Virus record (IMG/VR): IMGVR_UViG_3300010413_000056
Location: 1-47,569 of that record
Reading direction: 5' to 3' (one strand)
DNA length: 47,569 bases
Origin: a virus
Of the stretch, positions 1 through 8,899 are shown piece after piece; within the stretch, counting starts at the first letter, position 1; every line of letters starts with the position of its first letter. The notes under the pieces were generated by a model, which ran no database searches, was not told the DNA's origin, and saw only the letters and a list, made by a program, of their open reading frames with translations. A program made the position numbers and the translations under genes.

Positions 1-144
1 AACTGATGAAGCTGACTTAGACAGTCTCTTACTCTACTATGCGGAAAAGAACCCAGAAATTGAAATGTGGTGTCTGCTTCAACCGACTTCACCGTTAAGG
101 ACTGCAAATGATATTAAGCGCATGTATAACTTTGCTAAACGTGA
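1..144. repeat. Terminal direct repeat, left copy (circular assembly overlap)
   Basis: Bases 1-144 are identical to bases 47426-47569. The cytidylyltransferase reading frame continues across the join, so the simplest reading is a circular or circularly permuted genome written with a 144-base overlap. A true 144-bp packaged terminal repeat cannot be excluded from sequence alone. Confidence 0.95.
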
Positions 145-466
145 AAAATACGATTCAGCAGTAAGTGTTACTCAGAATCCAATGATGTTTTGGGTAAAGG
201 ATGCTACCTCAAACGGACATGCGGCTACATATCATATACATAAACGACAGAATCGGCAGCAACGGAAGTCGTTTTTCATGGAAAACGGGGCGATTTACTT
301 TACTAAAACCTACACATTACTGACTATGCAATGCAGGTTGGGGGGAACTATATATTTATTTAATATGCCTAAAGAGAGGTCTTTTGAAATTGACGAGCCA
401 ATTGATTGGCAAATATGTGAAATGTTAATGGAGGGTCGTCGTGGGCGTATTAAAAGAGCTGCTTGA
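2..466 (+). CDS. neuA: Acylneuraminate (CMP-sugar) cytidylyltransferase, 3' part of a gene split by the window ends
   Basis: This is the C-terminal two thirds of a protein that starts at 47205 and crosses the circle junction; joined, it has 228 residues, a normal size for a CMP-nonulosonate synthetase. The family joins CTP to a nonulosonic acid (sialic, legionaminic or pseudaminic type) to give the activated CMP-sugar. The motif QPTSPLRT (about residues 101-108 of the joined protein) is typical of NeuA/PseF-type cytidylyltransferases. The stop overlaps the next gene by 26 bases, implying translational coupling to the Maf-like/methyltransferase fusion. The exact sugar cannot be told from the sequence. 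Confidence 0.85.
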   Translation, partial: TDEADLDSLLLYYAEKNPEIEMWCLLQPTSPLRTANDIKRMYNFAKREKYDSAVSVTQNPMMFWVKDATSNGHAATYHIHKRQNRQQRKSFFMENGAIYFTKTYTLLTMQCRLGGTIYLFNMPKERSFEIDEPIDWQICEMLMEGRRGRIKRAA

Positions 467-1997
467 TAAACAGGATGAACTTGCTTCCAGCCGGTTTAAG
501 TTAGTTCCGGCACATTATAACTTTCTACTGTTCGGGAATGACAATGATTCATCTACTAAACTACCCGATATATGGCATCAGAACGCACTCGTTAACCTTA
601 AAAAGTTAAAGTGTAAGTCTGTTTACGATCTACCTCCGCACAAAGGACAGGCTGTTATTGTAGTTGGTGCGAGTCCTATTTTAAAGAGACAGTGGAAGGA
701 ACTTAAAAAAGCAGACGAACGATTTGTAATAATTGCGGTTAATTCTGTACTTAAATATTTACTCAAACGGGGAATACGAGTCGATTATACAATCTGCATC
801 GACGGTCAGACTTCACCGAACTGGAGTATGGATATTGGTGAAACTGATATTACCGCTATATTCTCGCCTTATACTGCACCTGAAGTTATCGACTACTGGA
901 AAGGGCCGAAATATGTAGTGCCGTTCAGGATGGGTAAAGACTACAACCTCTGGCGCAGGATTAAAAGACGATGGGGTGGACCGCATATAGCTGGCGGAAA
1001 TGCATTCAATTCAGCGGTTTCTATCTTTGCAATGAATACGGAAGCTAAAATCTATCTCTTAGCAGGAAATGAACTCAGTTTTAAGAAAAGATATTACGTG
1101 CATGGCAAATCAACGCAAGACACACAGAATTACTATTTCCTGCATGATGTCAAAGGCCGAAAGGTTAATACTATCGTGCCTCTTTATAGTTACAAAATCT
1201 GGTTGGAAAATTTCATGGCATTAGGCTACCCAGACTGTGTTTGGTATAACTGTTCCGAAGGGGTTGTCGGAGTAGATACAGATAGAAGCCTTATGGAATT
1301 TGTCTACCAGAAACCACTTGGCGAAGCAATTTATCTCATAAAACAATCATGGGCTTTTGAATCTTTACCATGGGATGCAAAGAATAAATATATTTACGAT
1401 CATCTTTACGGTACAGACCAGTATTATCCGCAGAACGGTAGAGGCGCATGGAATCACATAACAGAATGGATGCCTGATTTTACAAAGGCTTTGGATGTAG
1501 GTTGCGGAACTGGTGTTGGTATCCGATATGCACGAAGTTTAGGACATGATGTTTATGGTGCCGATATTTCAGATCAGATAAAGAATATCTGGTACGATCA
1601 TGGAATTGCCGAATACTGTCATGTAGCGCCAGCGCATGATCTTCCTTTTCGTGATAATGAATTCGACATGGTTGTCTGTACTGAATGCTTAGAACATATT
1701 CCTGAAGACGGAATTGAACCTACATTAAATGAAATGTACCGGGTAGGTTCTGACAGGTTTTATTTTACAATTGCCTTAACACCTGATTCTAAGTTCCACC
1801 AGAAAGGTGTAAAATTACATACAACTTTAAAAAAATGGGATTGGTGGGCTGAAAAGTTAGAAAAAGCAGGCTATAAAGTCGGCTGTGTAGGGCATGACGA
1901 ATACGGTGCTTTTGTTCTCGCTGTCAAGAGTGAACTTCCATATATAAATGGGAAACAATTATTCAAGGAGCCTGAATGCGTGTCGAATGTGGCGTAA
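441..1997 (+). CDS. Maf/MptE-like (DUF115, PF01973) domain fused to a SAM-dependent methyltransferase
   Basis: The 518-residue protein starts at GTG behind a GAGGG ribosome site inside the neuA-like gene. Residues about 65-290 match the MptE-like/DUF115 fold shared with flagellar Maf proteins, which transfer pseudaminic or legionaminic acid to flagellin: VVGASP near 74-79, a CIDGQ segment, GNELSF near 209, and a Cys-rich NCSEG stretch. Residues about 345-500 form a class I methyltransferase with motif I LDVGCGTGVG near 350 and ADISD near 374. The N-terminal part is paralogous to the protein at 45756. Inference: the protein attaches and/or methylates a nonulosonic acid on a phage or host target. 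Acceptor and sugar are unknown. Confidence 0.75.
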   Translation: MGVLKELLDKQDELASSRFKLVPAHYNFLLFGNDNDSSTKLPDIWHQNALVNLKKLKCKSVYDLPPHKGQAVIVVGASPILKRQWKELKKADERFVIIAVNSVLKYLLKRGIRVDYTICIDGQTSPNWSMDIGETDITAIFSPYTAPEVIDYWKGPKYVVPFRMGKDYNLWRRIKRRWGGPHIAGGNAFNSAVSIFAMNTEAKIYLLAGNELSFKKRYYVHGKSTQDTQNYYFLHDVKGRKVNTIVPLYSYKIWLENFMALGYPDCVWYNCSEGVVGVDTDRSLMEFVYQKPLGEAIYLIKQSWAFESLPWDAKNKYIYDHLYGTDQYYPQNGRGAWNHITEWMPDFTKALDVGCGTGVGIRYARSLGHDVYGADISDQIKNIWYDHGIAEYCHVAPAHDLPFRDNEFDMVVCTECLEHIPEDGIEPTLNEMYRVGSDRFYFTIALTPDSKFHQKGVKLHTTLKKWDWWAEKLEKAGYKVGCVGHDEYGAFVLAVKSELPYINGKQLFKEPECVSNVA

Positions 1998-2155
1998 CAT
2001 CTTGTAAGTGGGGTACACCGATAAATGATAGTTACGTTGAGTGTAACTGTCCTAATATTGTACTCAAATGGCGTGCTGCGGCTGACTTAGGCCGTGGTGC
2101 AATCGTAATGGTCGAATGTTTGCAATTAGAAGTTAAAAGGGGGAAAGATGACTGA
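1976..2155 (+). CDS. Small cysteine-rich protein, unknown function
   Basis: A 59-residue frame starts at ATG 1976 after a well-spaced AAGGAG. It overlaps the preceding gene by 22 bases and the NeuB-like gene by 8 bases. It has five cysteines, including a CNC pair (residues 23-25), suggesting metal binding. Without it there would be an unusual 150-base gap in a tightly packed operon. I do not recognise the family. Confidence 0.6.
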   Translation: MRVECGVTSCKWGTPINDSYVECNCPNIVLKWRAAADLGRGAIVMVECLQLEVKRGKDD

Positions 2156-2966
2156 GATAATTTGTGAAGTCGGCATAAATGCGAATGGCGATCTTGAACT
2201 TGCAAAGAAACTTATCGACGTAGCGCATTCAGCAGGCTGTCAATATGTTAAGTTTCAAAAAAGGACAATAGATCAAGTATATACGCAAGAATTTCTCGAT
2301 AGTCCACGTAATAGTCCGTGGGGCACTACACAGAGAGAACAGAAAGAAGGACTTGAGTTCGATTACAACGACTATTCAGAAATAGAACGATATTGTGCCG
2401 GAAAGATAGGTTGGTTTGCATCGCCGTGGGATATTGCGAGTGTTAAGTTTTTACAAAGGTTTAACCCGCCTTTTATAAAGATTGCTTCAGCCATGCTGAC
2501 TAACAAGAAATTTGTAATGGAATGCTATAAGACCAAGATACCTTTAATTGTTTCAACCGGCATGTGTACGATGGAAATGATAAAGGAATATGTATGGCCG
2601 ATTTTAGAGAACGTCTACTGTCTGATGCATTGTACGTCTACATATCCAAGTAAAGATGAAGAACTTAACCTAAAATGTATTCAGACCTTAAAAGAAGAAT
2701 TCCCGTCTGTAAAGATAGGCTATTCATCTCATCATCCTGGAGTAGCATTTATCCCGGTTGCAATTGCTCTCGGTGCGGAAATGGTAGAAGTGCATATAAC
2801 ATTAGACCGGGCAATGTATGGTTCAGATCAGGCAGCATCAATTGAACCTGAAGGGATCTTTAAGTTAGCCAAATACGCCAAAGGTGTCAGCAAAGCATTG
2901 GGTGATGGAATTAAACGAATCACACCGGCTGAAGAGATTATCTTAAAAAAACTGAGAGCAGCATGA
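2148..2966 (+). CDS. neuB: N-acetylneuraminate synthase family protein (NeuB domain only)
   Basis: The 272-residue TIM-barrel protein matches the NeuB/PseI/LegI family, which condenses phosphoenolpyruvate with a hexosamine or mannose-type sugar to make a nonulosonic acid. Visible family signatures are CEVGINANGDLELAK near the N-terminus, VKFQKRT, FASPWD, FIKIASAM, IVSTGM, MHCTSTYP, IGYSSHHPG and a VEVHITLDR segment. Cellular NeuB is usually about 340 residues with a C-terminal SAF (antifreeze-like) domain; this protein stops after the barrel, so the SAF domain is missing. It overlaps the HAD gene by 4 bases (ATGA). It probably supplies the substrate of the CMP-sugar synthetase two genes upstream. 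Confidence 0.85.
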   Translation: MTEIICEVGINANGDLELAKKLIDVAHSAGCQYVKFQKRTIDQVYTQEFLDSPRNSPWGTTQREQKEGLEFDYNDYSEIERYCAGKIGWFASPWDIASVKFLQRFNPPFIKIASAMLTNKKFVMECYKTKIPLIVSTGMCTMEMIKEYVWPILENVYCLMHCTSTYPSKDEELNLKCIQTLKEEFPSVKIGYSSHHPGVAFIPVAIALGAEMVEVHITLDRAMYGSDQAASIEPEGIFKLAKYAKGVSKALGDGIKRITPAEEIILKKLRAA

Positions 2967-3244
2967 TAATTTACGTCGATATAGACAATACAATCTGTTC
3001 GCATGAAGAGGATTATTCTAAGGCGATTCCTTTTCACGATATGATTGATAAGGTTAATAAACTTTCAGAAGAACATACCATCGTTTACTGGACAGCACGA
3101 GGTGCTACAACCGGAATTGATTGGACTGAAGTAACAGAGCAGCAATTACAGAAATGGGGTTGCAAATATTCAGAACTCAAAATGGGTAAACCGCATTATG
3201 ATTTATTCATCTGTGATAAATCAATAACACCGGAGGTATTATGA
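2963..3244 (+). CDS. Small HAD-superfamily phosphatase
   Basis: The 93-residue protein carries HAD motif I (VDIDNT, nucleophile D6 and acid D8), a motif II-like YWTARG (42-47), a motif III lysine (K76 in MGKPHYD) and a short LFICDKS motif IV-like end. It is minimal, without a cap domain. It is coupled by a 4-base overlap to the NeuB-like synthase. Inference: it may dephosphorylate a 9-phosphate nonulosonate intermediate, as Kdn-9-phosphate phosphatase does, but small HAD proteins of this kind also act on other capsule-sugar phosphates. Confidence 0.7.
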   Translation: MIIYVDIDNTICSHEEDYSKAIPFHDMIDKVNKLSEEHTIVYWTARGATTGIDWTEVTEQQLQKWGCKYSELKMGKPHYDLFICDKSITPEVL

Positions 3245-3564
3245 CACCTATAACTTGTCCTGGCGGCTATGGTGTTCCTGTAGTAGCAGGGAACTTTACA
3301 ATTAAACATATTTCATTTAGAAAGTCGGCAGACGGAACCGCATCAGTTGTAAGATTGTCAGATGACAGCACTATCGTTCCTGGTTCTAAATTCGGGAAAT
3401 TTCCTTTAATAAAGACACCGCAACAAAGATTGGTAATTGATCTTTCTTTAGAAGCGGATACGGAAGGATATTGTGATTCTGATATTAATGTAAGGGTAAC
3501 AAACGGTATTTCGCCTATAACTACTTCTAATATAGTTCCAGGGTCTTTGATGGTATATGTATGA
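3241..3564 (+). CDS. Hypothetical head/connector-region protein
   Basis: This 107-residue beta-rich protein starts after a strong GGAGG and overlaps the next gene by 4 bases (ATGA). It has no motif I recognise. Its position between the sugar genes and the head-tail adaptor, its size and its lack of membrane segments suggest a minor virion protein. It could also be part of the sugar cassette. Confidence 0.5.
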   Translation: MTPITCPGGYGVPVVAGNFTIKHISFRKSADGTASVVRLSDDSTIVPGSKFGKFPLIKTPQQRLVIDLSLEADTEGYCDSDINVRVTNGISPITTSNIVPGSLMVYV

Positions 3565-4481
3565 GTATAATAACACAAGAAACCGGACAATTCACGGGAT
3601 ATACTCTCTCTGAATTACGGGCCTTGGTTTTACGAGGATTACGAGCATCAAATACGGCCCGTTATTCACCTACTCAGGGTACTGCTGATTACGATTGGAT
3701 AGATGATGCTTTAAATCGTGGTATTGAAAAGTTTGTTTTAGAAACTAAATGTTTGCGAACTTATGCGATTATAGAACTTAAATCCAATTATCGTACTTAT
3801 AGACTTCCTGAAGACTTTATCGACCTTATGGCAGTCTATTATTACGATTCAGCACTCTCTGACGGATATAGAGAGATTACTATAAAATCTATAGAAGAGA
3901 TAAACGATTCAATTCCAGATTGGCGTACAGGGACAGGTGATCCAGAATTGTTCTATTTAGATAGAATGTTTGGGAATACCTGGACTTTCGGACTCTATCC
4001 TACGCCAGATACAGATGGCGATACAATTACATTTGATTCTGAATTCGGTGTAGTTGTTGAATGGGTTTGCCCTCTTTACACACTTACACAGGAAGTTGGC
4101 ACAATCATCAGAATGACCGATACTGACGAGTTTTTCCTAAGTGCTGATTTAGGAACGGTAGCTGATATTAAGGATCTGGACGGAAATCTCTGGCTTGAAT
4201 ATTACCGATTACCTAAACTTCTTAATATGTCTACGCAGTATGTAGAAATACCGAAAGAATTCCAGAAAGCGCCGATATACTTTGCAATTCAAGACCTACT
4301 TTCAGAGAACCCCGAAGATAGTGTTGAATATAAACGGGCAATGCAATACGAGCAAAGATTCTATAGCGAAATAAAAAGATTTCTCGACACACGGAAGAAA
4401 GCACTCGCAGGACATAATTTGAGAGCAACAGCTAACGCCTGGGGTTGGTATAAGGGCATGGATTGGTATAATGTCGTATGA
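3561..4481 (+). CDS. Head-tail adaptor/connector protein
   Basis: The 306-residue protein has the make-up of podovirus adaptor proteins that sit under the portal: an N-terminal helical part (LRALVLRGLRASN, then a YDWIDDALNRGIEKF helix) followed by YRLPEDFIDLMAVYY and a C-terminal helical region. The LPEDF-containing segment recurs in phage adaptor families. It lies directly before the beta-propeller-like tail protein and overlaps it by 4 bases, matching the usual order adaptor then tail hub. Assignment is by family resemblance and gene order. Confidence 0.65.
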   Translation: MSIITQETGQFTGYTLSELRALVLRGLRASNTARYSPTQGTADYDWIDDALNRGIEKFVLETKCLRTYAIIELKSNYRTYRLPEDFIDLMAVYYYDSALSDGYREITIKSIEEINDSIPDWRTGTGDPELFYLDRMFGNTWTFGLYPTPDTDGDTITFDSEFGVVVEWVCPLYTLTQEVGTIIRMTDTDEFFLSADLGTVADIKDLDGNLWLEYYRLPKLLNMSTQYVEIPKEFQKAPIYFAIQDLLSENPEDSVEYKRAMQYEQRFYSEIKRFLDTRKKALAGHNLRATANAWGWYKGMDWYNVV

Positions 4482-6175
4482 CAACTGAAGTAATCACATT
4501 CGATAAAGCTGTTAATCGTAAGAAGTCACCGTTATTACTTGAAACAAATGAACTTTACGAAGCAAACGGATTCTCTTACGAAATAGATGGTGAACTTGCT
4601 ACGCGCACAGAGCTGGAACAGGATATTGTTATTTATGCAGCAGGCACGATTCAGGGGTTCAACCGTGTAGATACATCTATCCTGGCAGTTGGAAAAAGAC
4701 TGTGCTATGCAGGACAGGCTTATTTTAATTACGTATATCAAAGAGATATAACCGATTCTTCCTATACACAGATAGATATTCTGAATGGGAACATAAGGCC
4801 GAGTTTTGTTGACTATCAGGCTTTTACATTCTTGGTAGATGGTAAGTCAAAGAGAGCATATATAAATGAAAACGGTTATGAATGGGGTATAAACGCGCCT
4901 GTCTATGCTGTTTTTCAACAACTTGGCAGTGCAGGTAATTTAAACGGTTCATACAGTAGTGTGGTAACGTATGTGGTTAATTTTCCAAACGGTAAGGTTT
5001 ATGAAACAGGGCCAAGTCCGGTCACGCTTGCTAATGTAACTAATCAGCAATTATTATGGTCGCAAATACCTATATGTGATTACGAAGGCACCGGACTTGA
5101 AATCTGGCGTAGGCTTTATAGAACTGTATCTGGTACTTATTATTTAGTCGCTACAATATATGATAATACTACTACAACATATACTGATAATACATCAGAC
5201 GATACGTTACAATTAAATTCTGAGCTTTCTACTGAAGATTATATTGCACCACCTATAGACTGTACTGATATAGCATTACATCTACAAAGATTATTCATGA
5301 TTAAAGGGAATACACTTTATTGGACTGAACCTTATATTCCTTTTGCGTATGCGTCTGACAGCAATGTTGTTGTATCAAGGGATGATGAAGACTTGGTTGC
5401 TTTATTTTCATGGGCGGATCAGCTTTACATAGTCTCTGCACAGAAATGGTATCGCTTACAGGGTTCTTCATCTGATACATGGTCGATTAAGCAAACATTC
5501 GCTGATAAGGGTTGTGTGAATAAAAATACTATCGTTGTTACAAGGTTTGGTTTCTTAGGACTTCATTATGATGGGATTTACCTGTTTGATGGTGCTACGA
5601 ACCGTAATATAACAGAAGAGATTTTAGGCAAAGAATATTTTGACGGATTAGATACTTCGGTTCCATACGCAACATTCGACGGACGGAGATATTTTTTTTA
5701 TTATGCATCCAGCGGAACGACTTTGGATAGTTGTCTGATTATAGATTTTTTACATTATCCAACAATAAGATGTTTTCATCTGGATTTTATAGCTACTTCT
5801 CATTTCCATTATAAAGAAACAGGTGCTAATTACTTCTGTAAGGATGGTTATGAATATACAGAAGGTGATGAGACAATTTCTGTAAGTATGAAAACAGGTG
5901 ACAAGTCGTTTGGTGGTATTATTAAACAGAAAAACCTTGAATATTTATATTACGATATAAATACAGGTGGTGTGGATGTTACGGTTAACTTTTATGTAGA
6001 CGGAACTAACACATATTCTTTAACTCTGAACACAGACAGCCGTGAACGGAAACGATCTGAGAAATTACCACATCTGCAAGGTTATAGATTCGCCATTGAA
6101 GTTACTTGTTCTGATGCTGCTGATCTGGTGATTTATGCACCGTGGGTAATTGAAGCAACATTATTTGGTGATTAA
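4478..6175 (+). CDS. Tail hub/stabilisation protein (P22 gp10-like or tail tubular B-like)
   Basis: The 565-residue beta-rich protein opens with a segment in which a contact strand is followed by NELYEANGFSYEIDGEL, a start common to phage stabilisation/tail nozzle proteins. Repeated WYRL, GIYLFDGAT and RRYFFYY strands suggest beta-propeller blades. Gene order (adaptor, this, fibres) agrees with a DNA-stopper or tail hub role in a short-tailed phage. It ends one base before the next gene starts. Confidence 0.65.
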   Translation: MTTEVITFDKAVNRKKSPLLLETNELYEANGFSYEIDGELATRTELEQDIVIYAAGTIQGFNRVDTSILAVGKRLCYAGQAYFNYVYQRDITDSSYTQIDILNGNIRPSFVDYQAFTFLVDGKSKRAYINENGYEWGINAPVYAVFQQLGSAGNLNGSYSSVVTYVVNFPNGKVYETGPSPVTLANVTNQQLLWSQIPICDYEGTGLEIWRRLYRTVSGTYYLVATIYDNTTTTYTDNTSDDTLQLNSELSTEDYIAPPIDCTDIALHLQRLFMIKGNTLYWTEPYIPFAYASDSNVVVSRDDEDLVALFSWADQLYIVSAQKWYRLQGSSSDTWSIKQTFADKGCVNKNTIVVTRFGFLGLHYDGIYLFDGATNRNITEEILGKEYFDGLDTSVPYATFDGRRYFFYYASSGTTLDSCLIIDFLHYPTIRCFHLDFIATSHFHYKETGANYFCKDGYEYTEGDETISVSMKTGDKSFGGIIKQKNLEYLYYDINTGGVDVTVNFYVDGTNTYSLTLNTDSRERKRSEKLPHLQGYRFAIEVTCSDAADLVIYAPWVIEATLFGD

Positions 6176-6769
6176 ATGTCTACCGTACCATATCCATTAT
6201 CATCACGTAATCTTGACGAACTCAAGACACAGATTTATGAGGTTTTACGGCAATTATATGAAGATCATATAGGTGGTGCTGATTTAGGTGATGTATTCGC
6301 TATTGTGGGCGACGTACTTACTCTGGTTTTAGCTTCAACTGGTGGTCTTACTAAAGTTTCAAACGAACTTGCGCTTTTATTGCAAAGTGCTGGTGGTTTA
6401 AATTCTACGGCAGATGGACTCACGATTAAACTTGCCGATGGTTCGTTATCGTTAAGTGCAAGTGGCCTTGCTGCGTCAGCTACAACTAAAGATCATGGAA
6501 GTCTTACAGGATTAGCGGATGACGACCATACACAATATTTATTGGTTGATGGCACAAGGGGGTTGACTGGTAATTGGGATGCAGGTTCGTTTGAGATACG
6601 AGCGCAGACCTTTGAGTCAGATGTTTCCACCGGAACTGCACCATTTACGGTTGCTTCCACAACCGTAGTAACGAATTTGAATGCAGATCAAGTAGATGGA
6701 TATGACTTAACTCAGATACAAACAGATGCAACCGATGCAGCAATTCTTTGGGCAATAGTTTTAGGATAA
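6176..6769 (+). CDS. Tail fibre/collar protein with head-binding repeat module
   Basis: The 197-residue protein has a short helical N-terminus, alternating GGL and SASG beta repeats, then the module DHGSLTGLADDDHTQY with LTGNWDAGSFEIRA and QVDGYD that recurs in many phage fibre and collar proteins. The segment from LTGNWD to QVDG is closely repeated in the protein at 7100 (RDWDVGSYKITA to QVDGKD), so the two are related fibre components, likely assembled together or derived by duplication. Confidence 0.65.
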   Translation: MSTVPYPLSSRNLDELKTQIYEVLRQLYEDHIGGADLGDVFAIVGDVLTLVLASTGGLTKVSNELALLLQSAGGLNSTADGLTIKLADGSLSLSASGLAASATTKDHGSLTGLADDDHTQYLLVDGTRGLTGNWDAGSFEIRAQTFESDVSTGTAPFTVASTTVVTNLNADQVDGYDLTQIQTDATDAAILWAIVLG

Positions 6770-6770
6770 T

Positions 6771-7103
6771 ATGGCTAATTCACTACAACAACTCGCACAG
6801 CAATCGGCAAGCAGCACGCCAACCAGCATGCTTTCTCCTGGGGCCGGAGAAACTCTTATCATCACAACAGTAGTCGTTGCAAATACCGGGGCAAGTGCTC
6901 GCACATTTTCCATTTACATTGACGACAACGGAACAACCTACACCGCTGCAACAGCACTTTATAAGGCTATTCCCATTGCGGCAAACACCACTTACGAACT
7001 AACAGTCAAATGGTTCATGAACGATGCGACAGGAAACCTGGCAATTGACCAGGATGCTGGAACCGATGTAACAATTACCATTTTCGGAGTTGTCCAAACA
7101 TGA
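6771..7103 (+). CDS. Small beta-sandwich virion protein
   Basis: The 110-residue protein has a helical start (LQQLAQQSASS) followed by alternating strands (TLIITTVVVANTG, TFSIYIDDNGTTY), like immunoglobulin-type fibre accessory or decoration proteins. It sits between two tail-fibre genes and overlaps the next by 4 bases. Codon and base use are more GC-rich than upstream, as in the first half of the next gene. No precise family is recognised. Confidence 0.55.
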   Translation: MANSLQQLAQQSASSTPTSMLSPGAGETLIITTVVVANTGASARTFSIYIDDNGTTYTAATALYKAIPIAANTTYELTVKWFMNDATGNLAIDQDAGTDVTITIFGVVQT

Positions 7104-8491
7104 ACATACTTCCTCCATTAATCGACTACACACGCGATCAACTTACTCGCGATTGGGATGTAGGTTCTTATAAAATAACCGCAGAGCAACTTGAATCCGA
7201 CATTGCTACCGGCACAGCACCACTTATCATTGCATCAACGACAGTAGTTTCCAATCTCAATGTCGATCAGGTTGACGGTAAGGATAGTACTGATTTCTTT
7301 AATCTTGCTGGTCAAGCCGGGGGCCAAGTAGCTTACGGAGGAACCGCTGCCAGTAATACCTACAGATTACTTACAACATCACACGCCACGAAAGGAATCG
7401 GCAATCTAAGCGATACTCTATATATTGTGGAGGCAACTAAATACGTCGGAGTCAATCAAACCTCACCGACACGTCAACTTGAAGTAGTAGGGGATGCAAA
7501 CTACAACAATCTTCTTTATGTAAAACAAACAGGATTAGGGGCGGCAATCGGAATAAACCGAACAGACGGCACATCAGGAATGTTGATTGCCGGTTCCAAT
7601 GCGGTAAATTTTCTCTACGACGAAGATGGAGATTTTGCAGTCTCGAAACATAGCAAGGCTGCAATTGACTCAGGCAATGTCTCCGGGCTTTCCCGTTCTC
7701 TATACATCCTTGGTTCTAACGATTATGCAGGATTTGGCTCTCATTTTTATACATTAGTTCCGCCCGCACACCCGATTGACGTGTACAATGATCAAAACTC
7801 CTCAACATTGATACATACAGAAAACCCAAACACCGGCACTGGTGCATACGCAGGATTCATGGCCGATTCCGACACTTCACAACTTCGTGCTGTCTCATTC
7901 GGCTCTGGATTAGTCACAACACGTTACGGTGTTACATTGGCCAGTTTTTCTGAAATACAATCAAATTCAGGGAATGGACTATTAATAGGGACCGGCACAA
8001 ATGATGCGCCGATAATCTTTGGAACAAATAGTCTTGAAGTTTTACGTATTACAGATACAGAGACTATATTCAACGATGCTTCAAATGACATGGATTTTCG
8101 TTTTGAAACGAATGGCGTTTCAAATGCATTTGTTATAAACGGTGGAAGTGATCAGATAGAACATAACACAGACACAGCTATTGCAGATGGAAAAAACGTA
8201 ATTCTTAATACGACAACGGGTACTAAATTCGGAACAGCTACCACACAGAAACTTGCATTTTACAATTCTACTCCAGTAGTGCAACCAACAGCTTTGACTG
8301 GACAAGAAACAACGATAACATTTACAGAACCCGGAACTCCTGACTATGCATTACAGGATATGACAAACTCATCTCCATGGGGTTTTGCTGATGGAGATGA
8401 AGCAAGAACATTCGTCGGAGTAGTAGAGAACTTACAAGTTAGAGTAGATGAAATTGAAACAAAACTTCAATCATTAGGACTTTTAGCTTAA
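7100..8491 (+). CDS. Tail fibre protein
   Basis: The 463-residue protein begins with the fibre module shared with the protein at 6176 (TRDWDVGSYKITA to VDQVDGKDS). It continues with long alternating beta-strands (GGTAASNTYRLL, SLYILGSNDYAGF, NGLLIGTGTNDAPIIFG) and ends in a predicted coiled coil (VGVVENLQVRVDEIETKLQSL) suited to trimerisation. It probably binds a host surface structure. I see no catalytic motif or intramolecular chaperone signature. Confidence 0.7.
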   Translation: MNILPPLIDYTRDQLTRDWDVGSYKITAEQLESDIATGTAPLIIASTTVVSNLNVDQVDGKDSTDFFNLAGQAGGQVAYGGTAASNTYRLLTTSHATKGIGNLSDTLYIVEATKYVGVNQTSPTRQLEVVGDANYNNLLYVKQTGLGAAIGINRTDGTSGMLIAGSNAVNFLYDEDGDFAVSKHSKAAIDSGNVSGLSRSLYILGSNDYAGFGSHFYTLVPPAHPIDVYNDQNSSTLIHTENPNTGTGAYAGFMADSDTSQLRAVSFGSGLVTTRYGVTLASFSEIQSNSGNGLLIGTGTNDAPIIFGTNSLEVLRITDTETIFNDASNDMDFRFETNGVSNAFVINGGSDQIEHNTDTAIADGKNVILNTTTGTKFGTATTQKLAFYNSTPVVQPTALTGQETTITFTEPGTPDYALQDMTNSSPWGFADGDEARTFVGVVENLQVRVDEIETKLQSLGLLA

Positions 8492-8493
8492 AC

Positions 8494-8742
8494 ATGGCCG
8501 ATTATATTCTCGAACTCAAAATACAAGAGGCTTATATATCAATTACTCTTGAATATCTTCCCAAAGGACTTGGCTTGCCGGAAGGAGCAACTACTCAAGA
8601 GATTGTTGCGGCTGCGAAACAAGCATGTTATCAACTTTTATGGCGTAAATATGCTCTCGGAAAAGCCTTATCGAAATATCAAGCTGCTGACCAGGAAAAA
8701 GAAGCTGGTTATATTGAAGCACAACAGGCATTGAAAGATTAA
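8494..8742 (+). CDS. Hypothetical protein downstream of tail fibre
   Basis: The 82-residue, largely helical protein contains ITLEYLPKGLGLPEGAT and an alanine-rich C-terminal helix. It starts 2 bases after the fibre stop and is followed one base later by another small gene. It may be a fibre assembly factor or minor virion component; the family is not recognised. Confidence 0.55.
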   Translation: MADYILELKIQEAYISITLEYLPKGLGLPEGATTQEIVAAAKQACYQLLWRKYALGKALSKYQAADQEKEAGYIEAQQALKD

Positions 8743-8743
8743 A

Positions 8744-8899
8744 ATGACCCCAGAAGATGCTTTGAAATTATTTATTAATCTTATCAACGACGATAGATTA
8801 AGATTTTTAAATCGACGTGAATTCACATTATTTGATCAAGCAATAAAAATATTAGAAGAAAAAATAAATGAAAATCACACTGGCGAAGTCAATAAGTGA
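8744..8899 (+). CDS. Small hypothetical protein
   Basis: A 51-residue frame starts at ATG 8744, one base after the previous stop, and overlaps the GNAT gene by 32 bases. The product is charged and helical (PEDALKLFINLIN, then FDQAIKILEEKI). Tight packing in the operon supports it; function is unknown. Confidence 0.5.
   Translation: MTPEDALKLFINLINDDRLRFLNRREFTLFDQAIKILEEKINENHTGEVNK

Noticed and set aside
2148-3244. KDO pathway (KdsA/KdsC) instead of nonulosonic acid
   Set aside because: Isomerase, synthase, phosphatase and CMP transferase would match the KDO order in type, but the synthase motifs (IGYSSHHPG, MHCTSTYP, VEVHITLD) are those of NeuB, not KdsA.
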